DNA of 64,000 bases from Streptomyces sp. 11x1 (GTDB lineage: Bacteria; Actinomycetota; Actinomycetes; Streptomycetales; Streptomycetaceae), in contig NZ_CP122458.1 of assembly GCF_032598905.1 (NCBI RefSeq), forward strand, positions 6,039,001-6,103,000, written 5' to 3'. The translations under genes were made by a program, and so were the position numbers. The notes below the pieces were generated by a model. The model was given only the letters and a program-made list of their open reading frames with translations, did not search any database and was not told where the DNA came from. Position 1 is the stretch's first letter; every line of letters begins with the position of its first letter. Positions 21,146-30,248 of the stretch are shown one piece after another.

Positions 21146-22047
21146 GCGTGATTTCGGACGACCGACCGACGCGACCGCCCCGAACGACCCGAACCACCCG
21201 ACCGACCCGCCGCGGCACCGACATCGCGAGCAAGACCGTCGTCAACGGCGTACTGGGCCTGATGGCCCTGTACACGCTGATCCCGCTGTGGTGGCTGTTC
21301 GTCTCCTCGACCAAGGAATCGGGCTATCTGTACACCGGTCAGCCGCTGTGGTTCTCCCACTTCGACCTGATCACCAACATCAGGAACGTGTTCAACTTCG
21401 AGGACGGCATCTTCCCCACCTGGCTCGCCAACAGCGCGCTGTACAGCCTCGTCGGCGCCAGTGTCGGCACCCTGCTGTCCGCAATGGCCGGCTACGCGCT
21501 GACCAAGTTCACCTTCCGCGGCCGCGAAAGCGTCTTCAACATCATCCTCGCCTCGGTGCTCATCCCGATGCCGATGTTCGCCCTGCCGTTGTTCCTGCTC
21601 ATGGCCAAGCTCGACATCACCAACACCTACTGGTCGGTGCTGCTGCCCAGCTGCGTCAGCCCGTTCGGCGTCTACCTGTGCCGGATCTTCGCCGCGGCGT
21701 CCGTCCCGGACGAACTCCTCGAGGCCGCACGGCTGGACGGGGCAAGCGAACGGCGCACCTTCTTCCGGATCGCCCTCCCGCTGATGTCCCCGGCCCTGGT
21801 GACCGTCTTCCTGTTCCAGTTCATCGGGATCTGGAACAACTACCTGCTGCCCTCGCTCATGCTCAACACCCCTTCGCTGCAGCCCGTCACGGTGGGACTG
21901 GTGCAGTGGCGCGCGGAGAAGGCCAGCGGCGTGCCGACGCTGATGCCGATCACCGGCGCCTTCCTTTCGCTGATACCTCTGCTCATCGCCTTCGTCTGTC
22001 TCCAGCGGTTCTGGCGCCAGGGCCTGACCGCAGGGGCCGTCAAGTGA
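21142..22047 (+). CDS. Sugar ABC transporter permease (second subunit)
   Basis: 301 residues from ATG 21142, overlapping the preceding stop. It is of the MalG/UgpE type, with six membrane segments, a Thr/Arg-rich N-terminal tail, and the EAA loop EAARLDGASERRTFFRIALPL near residue 195. It completes the importer with the upstream permease and binding lipoprotein, and is followed 48 nt later by the remains of a GH51 gene. Confidence 0.93.
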   Translation: MSVISDDRPTRPPRTTRTTRPTRRGTDIASKTVVNGVLGLMALYTLIPLWWLFVSSTKESGYLYTGQPLWFSHFDLITNIRNVFNFEDGIFPTWLANSALYSLVGASVGTLLSAMAGYALTKFTFRGRESVFNIILASVLIPMPMFALPLFLLMAKLDITNTYWSVLLPSCVSPFGVYLCRIFAAASVPDELLEAARLDGASERRTFFRIALPLMSPALVTVFLFQFIGIWNNYLLPSLMLNTPSLQPVTVGLVQWRAEKASGVPTLMPITGAFLSLIPLLIAFVCLQRFWRQGLTAGAVK

Positions 22048-22095
22048 ACGCGCTCGCCGCCCCACTCCCCTCTTGAACTGCAAAGGACCACCGCA

Positions 22096-22495
22096 ATGCC
22101 GCGCGCCCACGTCATCCTCGACAAGCACGCCGTCATCGCCCCTGTCCGACGCCGCACCTTCGGCTCGTTCGTCGAACACCTCGGCCGCTGTGTGTACACC
22201 GGGCTCTACGAGCCCGAACACCCCAGCGCGAACGAGGACGGGTTCCGGATGGACGTCGTCGAACTGGTCAGAGAGCTGGGTACCAGAACCGTCCGCTACC
22301 CCGGCGGCAACTTCGTCTCCGGCTTCCGCTGGGAGGACTCGGTCGGCCCCCGCGACCAGCGCCGGTGCGCCGCGACCTCGCCTGGCATTCGCTGGAGTCG
22401 AACCAGGTCGGCCTGGACGAGTTCGCCCGCTGGCTCAAGCTCACCGACTCCGAGATGATGCTCGCGGTCAACCTCGGCACGCGCGGCATCCTGCC
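22096..22495 (+). pseudogene. GH51 alpha-L-arabinofuranosidase, frameshifted and truncated
   Basis: Starts normally (ATG 22096, AAAGGA upstream) with a GH51 N terminus: RRTFGSFVEHLGRCVYTGLYEPEHP and TVRYPGGNFVSGFRWEDSVGP. Near 22362 the frame is lost. The next frame resumes the family as RRDLAWHSLESNQVGLDEF...LAVNLGTRGI, consistent with loss of one C where QRPVRRDLAW is expected. Homology then stops at about 22490 and an unrelated nSTAND ATPase begins within about 12 nt. The catalytic Glu residues are missing, so it is dead. As the last gene of the LacI/GH2 operon, it suggests arabinose-decorated galactans as the ancestral substrate. Confidence 0.85.
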
Positions 22496-24297
22496 CGCCC
22501 TCGACTCGCCGTGGTCCAGGGCTATGTGCGCGCCTGCGGGGGCGATCCCGCCGGGTGGGAGGTGCGCTGGAAGGCCGCCGAGGCGGAGGCGAACCAGGCT
22601 CCGGCGGAGGACGTCGAGGACGCTCCGTCGCCGTATCGCGGTCTCGCCCGGTTCGAGCCGGACGACCGGCACCTGTTCTTCGGCCGGGACCGCATGATCG
22701 ACGAGGTCGGCCACCTGGTGTGCGATCACCGGTTCGCGGTGCTGTTCGGCGCCTCGGGGAGCGGGAAGTCGTCCTTGCTGCGGGCGGGGCTGATCCCGCG
22801 CCTGCGGCAGGAGATCGCGGCGCGCGGCTGCCCGGCCACGCTGCGGATCCTCACCCCGGGAGCCACCCCGGCGACGACATACGGACATCTGCTGAGCCCC
22901 GCCGCGGACGAGCCGGAGGGATGGGTGGTGGTGGACCACTTCGAGGAGGTCTTCACTCTCTGCCGTGACCCGCAGGAACGTTCCCGCTTCGTCGATCTGC
23001 TGCTCGCCGCCCGCGACCCGGACAGCCGGCTGCGCGTGCTGGCCGCCGTACGCGCCGACTTCTACGCCCGCTGCGGCGAGCACCGCGGCCTCGCGGACGC
23101 GCTGCGCGGCGCCGGGCTGCTGCTCGGCCCGATGACGGCGGACGAGCTGCGGGAGGCGGTGACCGGACCGGCGAAGGCGGCCGGATGCCGTGTGGAGCGG
23201 ACGCTGACCGCCCGTCTGGTGGAGGAGGTGCAGGGCGAGCCCGGCGGGCTGCCGATGCTCTCGCACGTCCTGCTGGAGACCTGGCGCCGCCGCAAGGGCC
23301 GGATGCTCACCCTCGCCGGGTACGAGGCCGCCGGCGGGGTGCGGGGCGCGATCGCGGCGAGCGCGGAGGAGGTGTACGGCGGCTTGTCCCCGGCCCAGGC
23401 GGGTGCCGTCCGGCGTCTGCTGCTGCGGATGGTCGAGCCGGGCCAGGGCACCCCCGACACCCGCCGCCCACTCGCCCGGGCCGAGCTGGAGGAGTGGGCC
23501 GATGCCGATGTGCGGGTGGTGGTGGAGCGGCTGACCCGGGCCCGGCTGCTGACCGCCGACGAGGACGGGGTCCAGCTCGCCCACGAGGCGCTGATCACCT
23601 GCTGGCCCCGGCTGCATGGCTGGATCGAGGAGGACCGGGAGCGGCTGCGGCACCACCGGATGCTCGCGGACGTGGCCCGTACCTGGCTGGAGCACGACCG
23701 CGACCCCGGCGTCCTGTACCGGGGCACCCGGCTGGCCCGCGCCGAGGAACTGTTCCCCGACCACACGGCCGACCTCGCGCTGACGCTGCCGGAGCGGGAC
23801 TTCCTGTCCGCCGCGCTGGACGCCCGGGCGGCGGAGCGGCGGGCCGCGGCCCGGACCAGCCGCAGGCACCGCATCCTGACCGGGTCGCTCTCCGCCGTCC
23901 TGGTGGTGGCACTGCTGACGGCCCTCGCCGTCTGGCAGGCCTACGCCGACAACGCGCGCCGGCGCACCCAGGAAGCGGCCCGCCAGGTCGCCGACGTGGC
24001 GGACGCACTGCGCACCACCGACCCCCGCGCGGCGCTGCTGCTGGGCGCGGCCGCGTGGCGGGTCGCCGAGTTGCCCGACACTCGCCGCGCCCTGCTCGGT
24101 TCCCTCGCCCAGAAGGAGACGGACACCTTCACCGACCCCGTGCCCGGCGACGACGCCTGGCGTTCCCTCTCCGCCTCCGGCCGCACCCTGCTGAGCCCGG
24201 TCGACCGCACCTGGCGGACCTGGGACGTGCGAACGGGCCGACGTACCGGCTCGGGCCGGCTGCCGGGCGGCATGGTGGTCGGGGCGAGCCCCAGGTG
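22496..24297 (+). pseudogene. nSTAND-type ATPase/WD40 protein, truncated at both ends
   Basis: The frame begins abruptly at LAVVQGYVRACGGDPAGWE, normally the end of an N-terminal HTH domain, so the HTH and start codon are gone. It continues through SPYRGLARFEPDDRHLFFGRD, Walker A GASGSGKSSLLRAG, Walker B WVVVDHFEEVF and a membrane segment (ILTGSLSAVLVVALLTALAVWQ). It ends just as WD40 repeats would start (about GGMVVGASPR, 24290). Family members are about 1,200 residues; about 600 remain, with an intact reading frame. Such multidomain ATPases act in signalling or defence. Without promoter, sensor and repeats this copy is presumed non-functional. Its 3' break abuts the secreted-protein gene on the other strand. 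Confidence 0.8.
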
Positions 24298-24684
24298 TTA
24301 CTGGTCCCGGGTCGTGCGCCAGTCGCCCCACCAGTCGTCGTTCCGGCTCCATCCCTCGCAGTTGCCGGCACGGTAGGCCGTCAGCGAGACCTGGTCGCTG
24401 TTGGAGAACCACACGCTCGGCCAGTAGCTCGTGTCGTGGGGCTCGCTGCCCGTGAGGCAGCGGTTCCACCGGTGGCCGTTGGGCTCGGTGACGCTGATAC
24501 GCCAACTGTGCGCGTCCACGCTGTGGTTGGAGATCGCGACGCAGGCGGTGAAGACGGGGGAGTTGCAGGGAGGGCCGGAGACGGGGACGGCACTGGCCTC
24601 ACCGGCGGCCAGAGTCAGCGACCCTGCCGCGAGTGCGGCCACGGCCAGGGCGCCGGTGATTCTCTTACGGAGTGAACGGGACAT
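24298..24684 (-). CDS. Small secreted Cys-containing protein, function unknown
   Basis: 128 residues from ATG 24684 with AGGGAG upstream. A clear Sec signal (RSLRKRITGALAVAALAAGSLTLAAGEASA) is followed by a mature part of about 97 residues with four Cys (PPCNSPVFTACVAI, NRCLTG, GNCEGW), probably two disulfides, and many Trp/Tyr (WPSVWFSNSDQ, DDWWGDW). The pattern resembles Streptomyces secreted peptidase-inhibitor-like or carbohydrate-binding small proteins, but I do not recognise the family. Its 3' end touches the truncated nSTAND gene. Confidence 0.75.
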   Translation of the reverse strand: MSRSLRKRITGALAVAALAAGSLTLAAGEASAVPVSGPPCNSPVFTACVAISNHSVDAHSWRISVTEPNGHRWNRCLTGSEPHDTSYWPSVWFSNSDQVSLTAYRAGNCEGWSRNDDWWGDWRTTRDQ

Positions 24685-24908
24685 GACCCCGCTCCCTTCT
24701 GTCCGGTCGGGTTCAGGCACAACCGAATCTCGGGGACGCGCGGTTGATCAGACAGCCGGATCCAGGGAGTAGTCAATCCAGCGCCCCGGGAGCGGCGGGG
24801 GCGACCGTCCCGGGAGAGACCCGAACCCGAACCGCGTGCGGTGGCGCACAGCGCGTGCGGGGAGCCCGCCTGTGATCAGTCACCGGATTTTTCGTGGCAC
24901 CGCGGGTG

Positions 24909-26396
24909 TCATTCCGCCTCGCGGCGTGCCTGGCCGCGCCGGCGGAGCAGCAGGAGGCCGCCGGCGACCGCGGTGACGCCGGTCGCGGCCGTCCACAGAG
25001 GGAGGTCCGAGGCGCCGGTGGCGGCCAGGTCCTCGTCGCTCTTTCCGCCCTGGGCGCTGACGTCCCCGGAGGACTGCCCGGCCGGGGACTTGGACGCACC
25101 GGACGACCCGGAGGTGCCGGACTCGGCGGCCGTCGACTTCGACGGGGACGGTGAGGCCGCCGCCTCGGCCGCGGTGGCCTTGTCCCGGGTGTACGCCAGT
25201 GTGCCGAAGCCGAGTTCGTCGAATCCACCGCTGTTCGGGCCGTAGTCGCCGCCGCCTCCCTCGGGCCCGCTGCGGGCCAGCATCTCGCGGGTGTTCGGCA
25301 TGGCCATGCCGCGCCTGTTGGCGTAGTGGTGGTAGACCCGCGCCCAGATCGGGCGCCCACCGCCTCGGCCGCCTTCGGAGATGACGGTCTGCTCCGTGTT
25401 CACGCAGTGCACGCCGTTCGTCCAGGTGTAGGTGGTGTAGGGCACCTTGTGGCCGAGGTTGTACCGGGCGACGTACTCGCACGCCTTGCGGAACTTGGAG
25501 TCCTCCGCGCCGTAGAGGTCGACACCCTGGTTCCAGGCCATCTCGCAGATGGTGCCCATCAGGCCGATGCCCATCAGGCTGTGGCCCTGGTCGCGCCCGC
25601 TCTCCTGCCACTGGGCCAGGTCCACGTCGTCGTAGACGTACGGGATCGCCTTGGCCAGCGAGCCGTTGCCTTCGCCGTGGTAGAAGTAGTCCACCGTCTC
25701 GTCGAACTTGGCCCGGTCGTCGCAGAGGATCCCGATGGCCATGATCGAGGCCATGGTGCACAGGTCCCAGTTCGCCCAGTAGTGGCCGATGCAATTGGTC
25801 TTGCGGTACATCATGTGGCGGTTCGCCGGATAGAAGTGCTTGACCAGCATGTCCTGGAAACGGGCCAGGTCGAAGCCGGGGTAGCCGCGCATGAGCTCGC
25901 CGACGTTGGCGAACTGGTACCCGTAGATGCCCGCCAGGAGCGTGACTTCGGAGCCTCCGCCGATGCCCTTCAGCGTCCCCGACCAGGCGTTGCAGATGTC
26001 CCGCGCGGTGTCGGCGTGTGCGGTGTCGCCGGTGATCTTCCAGCGCAGCGCGTTCTGGTAGGCGGCGTGGACGTCGTGGTAGAGAGCCCCGTAGTTCTGG
26101 ACGCCGCTCCCTCCCCGGATCGAGGACTCCTGCGGGTTGGGCAGCCATGTGCTCTGCGAGTGACGGTTGGCGGTGAGCCTGGCGAAACCCGCCGTGTAGG
26201 GGGCGGCGCCCGCCTTCACCTTGGCGGCCATGCGCTCGAGATCGGCCCGGGTGTGGAGCATCCCGGGATGCGCGAAGGACGTGCGCGCCGCCGTCGCGGG
26301 GGAGGCGGCCACGCCCGTGCCGATACCGATACCGACCGCGCCGGTCGCCGCTCCCGCGGCCTTGAGCATGGCGCGTCGGCTGATCTGTCGTGTCAC
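24909..26396 (-). CDS. Alginate-lyase-family enzyme anchored to the cell wall (LAATG motif)
   Basis: 495 residues from GTG 26396 (AAGGA 8 nt upstream). Tat signal: TRQISRRAMLKAAGAATGAVG. The body has the PF05426 alginate-lyase-like (alpha/alpha) toroid pattern: HPGMLHTRADLERMAAKV near the mature start, and the central catalytic-type segment RKTNCIGHYWANWDLC. A Ser/Ala-rich linker (about 405-450) leads to DLAATG, a hydrophobic span LWTAATGVTAVAGGLLLL and an RRRGQARR tail, the class E sortase LAxTG signal of actinomycetes. It therefore probably degrades uronic-acid polysaccharide at the cell surface. Substrate (alginate, glucuronan or other) is unknown. It lies downstream of the GH43 gene, in the same direction. 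Confidence 0.8.
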   Translation of the reverse strand: MTRQISRRAMLKAAGAATGAVGIGIGTGVAASPATAARTSFAHPGMLHTRADLERMAAKVKAGAAPYTAGFARLTANRHSQSTWLPNPQESSIRGGSGVQNYGALYHDVHAAYQNALRWKITGDTAHADTARDICNAWSGTLKGIGGGSEVTLLAGIYGYQFANVGELMRGYPGFDLARFQDMLVKHFYPANRHMMYRKTNCIGHYWANWDLCTMASIMAIGILCDDRAKFDETVDYFYHGEGNGSLAKAIPYVYDDVDLAQWQESGRDQGHSLMGIGLMGTICEMAWNQGVDLYGAEDSKFRKACEYVARYNLGHKVPYTTYTWTNGVHCVNTEQTVISEGGRGGGRPIWARVYHHYANRRGMAMPNTREMLARSGPEGGGGDYGPNSGGFDELGFGTLAYTRDKATAAEAAASPSPSKSTAAESGTSGSSGASKSPAGQSSGDVSAQGGKSDEDLAATGASDLPLWTAATGVTAVAGGLLLLRRRGQARREAE

Positions 26397-26560
26397 CGTG
26401 TCGTTCCTTGGGCTCTTGTGGGGACAGTGCCTGCGTAGGGAGACGTGATACGGAGCGGGCGATAACACAAAAGCGGGCACCACCGATGAAAGGCAGCCGG
26501 TCGTCCAGCACCCTCCGACACCAGCGCCGACAGTTTGCAACTGCATGCATCCCATGCGTG

Positions 26561-26602
26561 ACGGCCCGGCCCCACGGCGAAGGAGCCGTCGGGTCGGGCC
26601 GT
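26561..26602 (-). terminator. Terminator after the GH43 gene
   Basis: Two stacked stems: 12 bp with one G-U (26561-26572 with 26591-26602), then 5 bp (26574-26578 with 26585-26589), closed by a 6-nt loop. They lie 46 nt downstream of the leftward GH43 stop and ahead of the alginate-lyase gene. Confidence 0.7.
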
Positions 26603-26647
26603 GGCCGCGCCGGCTCGTATCAGCCGACGGGCGGGAGCGATGTGTGT

Positions 26648-28699
26648 CTAGCCGGTGACCCGGCGGAACGTCCACTGCTGGTTGGTGCTGCCCCTGTTGG
26701 TGTACTGGATCAGCGCGGCGCCGTCGGCCGTGCTGCCGGAGCTGACGTCGAGCACCTTGCCGCTGTTGCGGTTGACCACCTGGAACACGCCACCGGACAG
26801 CGGGCGCAGCTGCCACTGCTGGCTGGTCCTGCCGTCGGGGGTCGCCTGTACGACCCGCGCGCCGTCCGCCGTGGAGGATCCGGCCACGTCGAGCACCTTG
26901 CCGCTGCGGACGCAGGTGATGGTGTGGTAGCCGTCGGCCGTGGACTGGAAGGCCCACTGCTGGTTCGTCGCACCGTTGCCGGTCCACTGGATCACTGCGG
27001 CGCCGTCCGCGCCGGACCCACCGGAGACCTCGGCCACCTTGCCGCTGCGCACGCTGACGCATGTGTACGTCCGCGCGGGGGCGATGGTGTACTGCACCGA
27101 GTCGAAGTCGACGTAGCCGGTGCCGCCCGGGTTGTAGGTGTACAGGCCGATCCGGTCACCGCGGTAACCGCCCCAGTTGAGCTGGTACGTCCCGCCGACC
27201 TGGGTGAACGTGCTCCCGTCGAGGCTGTAGGAGAAGCGGCTGAGCCCGTCCACGTCCCAAGTGGAGCGCAGCCACACGGCGTTCTGCGTGATGGCCGCCC
27301 CGCTGGTCAGGGTGCCACCGGCGTTGTGCTCGATCGTGGTGGTGGTCCCGGTGCGTCGGACACCCAGTCCGGCGTACCTGGCGCCGTAGTGGCACAGCCC
27401 GGCGTGCTGACCGTCGGTGAGGCCGGCGAGTTCGACGCGGACGGTCACCGTGGCGCCGCCCGCGGTGCGCAGCACTCGTTGGGTGAGGGTGTTGCCCACC
27501 TTCATCAGGTTGTCCCCGGCCAGCGGTGCGAACGCCTTCAGTCGTAGATAGCCGGGGCGTTCGGTCAACGACCAGTAGCCCGCGCGGGGTTTGTAGTACC
27601 ACTCCCACTGCGGCTTGAGGTGGGTGTCGGTGAACGAGTCGCTGGTCACGACGGCGGGCAGTGCGTCGACGGGGAGGCCGGGGGTGCCGGTCGCGGGCAA
27701 CTGACCCGTCCACGCCATGGTGCCGATGCCGTCCGAGCCCACCGTGCCGATAATCGGCCAGCCGTCCACCCAGGTCACCGGCAGCAGGGACAGCACGCGG
27801 CCCTCCCAGCCATGGCTGCCGTGGTGGGTCACGAAGTACCAGTCGCCGCCCGGGGTCTGCACCAGCCCGCCCTGGTTGGGCTCGCGGTCGACCGAGGTGT
27901 TGACGTGCAGCAGCTGCCGGGTCTCGAAGGGGCCGAAGAGGCTGGAGCCGCGGTTCATCATGAGGACCCGGCCCTCGGGCTTCACCTCGCTGAACAGGTG
28001 GTAGTAGACACCGTCGATCTTGTACAGCTTGCTGGCCTCGCTGCGGTTCGACTGGTGGATCACCGGGGCCGGGCCGACCAGCGACTTGCCGTCCTCGGAC
28101 AGCTTGTACAGGTGGACCTTGTAGCCGTCCGAGTAGTGCGTGGTGACCAGGTAGCCCTGGCCGTCGTCGTCCCAGAACGGGCACACGTCGTTCCAGCCGG
28201 AGGTCCGCCACATCGAGTGCAACGGCTCCCAGGGCCCCTCCGGCGACGGGGCCGACGTCATGAAGAAGCCCTCGTCGGGCGTGTTGAAGTACACCCAGTA
28301 CCGCCCCGCGTGGTAGCGGATGGCCCCGGCCCACACACCGCGGCCGTAGCGGTTCATCCGGTCCCAGTTCAGCTCCGGTCCGATGCGGGTGACGTCGTCG
28401 ACCGCGCCGCCGATCGGGCGCCAGTTGACCAGGTCCTTCGAGTGCAGGACGGCCATGCCGGGCGAGTACCCCATCGTGCTGGTGATGCCGTAGTAGTCGT
28501 CGCCGACCCGGATGCAGTCCCAGTCACTGAGGTCGGTCGGGACGATCGGGTTGGCGTAGGTGCCGTCGCCCTGGTCACCCCACTTTGCGGACAGAAACGA
28601 GTCTGCCGCCGCCGCGCTCGACGGGAGCAGTCCCGGGAGGAGGAGGGTGCCGGTACCGACCGCGGCGAGCCGGCCGAGTTGTCTTCTGGTGAGGTCCAC
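26648..28699 (-). CDS. Secreted GH43 glycosidase with C-terminal beta-sandwich and RICIN module
   Basis: 683 residues with a Tat signal (TRRQLGRLAAVGTGTLLLPG). The five-bladed propeller of GH43 starts TYANPIVPTDLSDWDCIRVGD (base Asp), has WNDVCPFWDDDGQGYLV (pKa-modulating Asp) and NRSEASKLYKIDGVYY (acid Glu). A beta-sandwich typical of GH43 beta-xylosidase-like enzymes covers about 350-540. Three ricin/CBM13 repeats (SGKVAEVSGGSGADGAAVIQW and two variants) end the protein. Likely action: release of arabinose, xylose or galactose from plant-type polysaccharides outside the cell. It is likely controlled by the GntR regulator whose gene lies directly upstream. Confidence 0.9.
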   Translation of the reverse strand: MDLTRRQLGRLAAVGTGTLLLPGLLPSSAAAADSFLSAKWGDQGDGTYANPIVPTDLSDWDCIRVGDDYYGITSTMGYSPGMAVLHSKDLVNWRPIGGAVDDVTRIGPELNWDRMNRYGRGVWAGAIRYHAGRYWVYFNTPDEGFFMTSAPSPEGPWEPLHSMWRTSGWNDVCPFWDDDGQGYLVTTHYSDGYKVHLYKLSEDGKSLVGPAPVIHQSNRSEASKLYKIDGVYYHLFSEVKPEGRVLMMNRGSSLFGPFETRQLLHVNTSVDREPNQGGLVQTPGGDWYFVTHHGSHGWEGRVLSLLPVTWVDGWPIIGTVGSDGIGTMAWTGQLPATGTPGLPVDALPAVVTSDSFTDTHLKPQWEWYYKPRAGYWSLTERPGYLRLKAFAPLAGDNLMKVGNTLTQRVLRTAGGATVTVRVELAGLTDGQHAGLCHYGARYAGLGVRRTGTTTTIEHNAGGTLTSGAAITQNAVWLRSTWDVDGLSRFSYSLDGSTFTQVGGTYQLNWGGYRGDRIGLYTYNPGGTGYVDFDSVQYTIAPARTYTCVSVRSGKVAEVSGGSGADGAAVIQWTGNGATNQQWAFQSTADGYHTITCVRSGKVLDVAGSSTADGARVVQATPDGRTSQQWQLRPLSGGVFQVVNRNSGKVLDVSSGSTADGAALIQYTNRGSTNQQWTFRRVTG

Positions 28700-28900
28700 G
28701 ATGCAGTCCTTGGCTGGAGGTCATCACGTGCGGGAGTGATGGGTGGAGACCGGGAGGAGAACGCGGGAGGGGGAATGGTGGAAGGGGTACGGCCCTCGCG
28801 TCGTGCGCGCCGCGTCCCAGCGCGCTGACGCCCCTCGCCCACGCTGTGCGGGGATGGCGGCATTCACGAAGGCACACCCTCGGATGCCTGGGCAAAGGGT

Positions 28901-28986
28901 CCGACGATTGGTCGATATGCCGAACGATTATCGGCTTGTCGAACCGGTCGACGCCGAAGCTAGAGTCCCAACCGCATGGAAGTCAA
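28901..28986 (-). promoter_or_regulatory. GH43 promoter with palindrome-rich operator
   Basis: On the minus strand TTGACT (28981-28986), an 18-nt spacer and TAGCTT (28957-28962) form a promoter-like pair. Directly downstream, 28901-28955 is dense in symmetry: ACGATT twice, exactly 20 bp apart (28904 and 28924), CCGA-N7-TCGG at 28920-28934, and TCGA repeats around ACCGG. An operator over the transcription start would suit repression by the GntR/FCD protein encoded next door. The rest of the 358-nt gap shows nothing clear. Confidence 0.45.
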
Positions 28987-29057
28987 CGGATCGTCCGCGT
29001 TTTTCCGAGACGTGCGGCGGCCGGGACAGGGCGCGCACGGCGTGCCGACGGGCGGCG

Positions 29058-29855
29058 TCAGCCGAACAGTCGGCGCTGGATCTCGCGCCGGTAGTCCTCC
29101 AGGGTTCGGTCGAGGTGTGCCGCGGTGGCCTGCGCGGCTTCCTCGGGGCGGCCGTCACGGATGGCCCGGTAGATCGCCTCGTGCTCCTCGACGGCCGCCT
29201 CGCTGTTCTCCCCGAACGAGTCGTGGATTCCGATGGCGCTGGACTGGCGCTGCAGGCGTCGCGCGTCCCGCACGGCGCTGACGAGGAACGTGTTGTGCGA
29301 GGCCGCCGCCACAGCCATGTGGAAGTCCTCGTCCGCCTGGTTGAACACGTCGATCTGGCCGTGGACGAACCCGTGCCGGCACTGCTCCATGGCGACTTCG
29401 ATGGTGCGCAGCTCCGAGGGGGTGGCGCGGGTGGCCGCCAGGCTGCTGGCGGCCATTTCCTGGACCCTGCGGAACTCGAACAGCATCAGTACGTGGTCGA
29501 TGTCGACGGGGCGGAAGAAGCCTCCCCACCGGCTGGTGATGAGCATGCCCTCGTCGTCCGCGACGAACAGACCCCGCCCCTTGTGTGCCCGTACCCGACC
29601 CAGGGCCGAAAGGATCTTGACGGCTTCCCGCACCACCGCCCTGCTGGTGTCCAGCGTCCGGGCGAGGTCGATCTCCGTGGGCAGCCGGTCGCCCGGCGTC
29701 AGTCGCTCCTCGGCGATGTACGCGAGGATCCGCTCCGCAACGATCTCGTACCCGGGGCGGTAGTCGCGCTGCCCGTCCGAGTCGGCCGTCCCCGCGGGTG
29801 CGGCAGCAGGGACTTGAGCCGGCAAGGCCGCTTCGATCGCTGGCGTGTCGTCCAT
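29058..29855 (-). CDS. GntR-family (FCD) transcriptional regulator
   Basis: 265 residues. After a loose 30-residue N terminus the winged helix is clear (YEIVAERILAYIAEERLTPGDRLPTEIDLARTLDTSRAVVREAVKILSALG). An all-helical FCD effector domain follows (about 115-255) with the metal-site pattern DEDFHMAVAAASHN and later EEHEAIYRAIRDG. Subfamily members sense sugar acids or related carboxylates. It is divergent from the sugar-import/6-deoxysugar operon (30249 onward) and upstream of GH43, so it probably controls both, with a pathway acid such as L-fuconate as a plausible inducer (inference). Confidence 0.92.
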   Translation of the reverse strand: MDDTPAIEAALPAQVPAAAPAGTADSDGQRDYRPGYEIVAERILAYIAEERLTPGDRLPTEIDLARTLDTSRAVVREAVKILSALGRVRAHKGRGLFVADDEGMLITSRWGGFFRPVDIDHVLMLFEFRRVQEMAASSLAATRATPSELRTIEVAMEQCRHGFVHGQIDVFNQADEDFHMAVAAASHNTFLVSAVRDARRLQRQSSAIGIHDSFGENSEAAVEEHEAIYRAIRDGRPEEAAQATAAHLDRTLEDYRREIQRRLFG

Positions 29856-29956
29856 CTGCGCTGCCTCCCGGGTGACTTCTGCTCACGCGACTGGTCGCGG
29901 TGGAGCCGCATCATCGTAGCGCACGGGAGATATGAGTCGTACTCATTTTGACCAAG

Positions 29957-29978
29957 ATCCACGGCAAGAGCCGTGGAT
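29957..29978. promoter_or_regulatory. Perfect palindrome in the GntR/fucose-operon divergent region
   Basis: ATCCACGGC, loop AAGA, GCCGTGGAT: a perfect 9-bp inverted repeat about 100 nt from the GntR start, in an AT-rich 390-nt divergent region. It could be an operator for either direction or a short hairpin. Binding protein unknown. Confidence 0.45.
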
Positions 29979-30069
29979 AGTCAGGCACGCAGGTAACCTT
30001 TATCGGACATAAGTGGAGCAACTGCTCGCCCATCGATGGAAATTTAGCAAAGGGACGCTGTACGAGCCC

Positions 30070-30100
30070 TTGACGTACCACTCGATAAGGCGGCTAATTT
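30070..30100 (+). promoter_or_regulatory. Candidate promoter of the 6-deoxysugar operon
   Basis: TTGACG (30070-30075), a 19-nt spacer and TAATTT (30095-30100), about 150 nt before the binding-protein start. The spacer is slightly long, so the assignment is tentative. Confidence 0.35.
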
Positions 30101-30248
30101 CTTCCACGTTGGTTGCAGAACACCGCCTCTTCCGTTTCCTCCGCGTTTCCGGGCCGCCCAGCGTCGTCCCGGCCCGCAGCACTCGCCCGCCTGCTCGCAC
30201 CGCCTGCCCCCTCTGCTCGGGGCACTCGCACACCCAGTGGAGTCACTC

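Noticed and set aside
22365..22697. Separate gene from GTG 22365
   Set aside because: It is the frame-shifted continuation of the GH51 gene, followed by out-of-frame nSTAND sequence.
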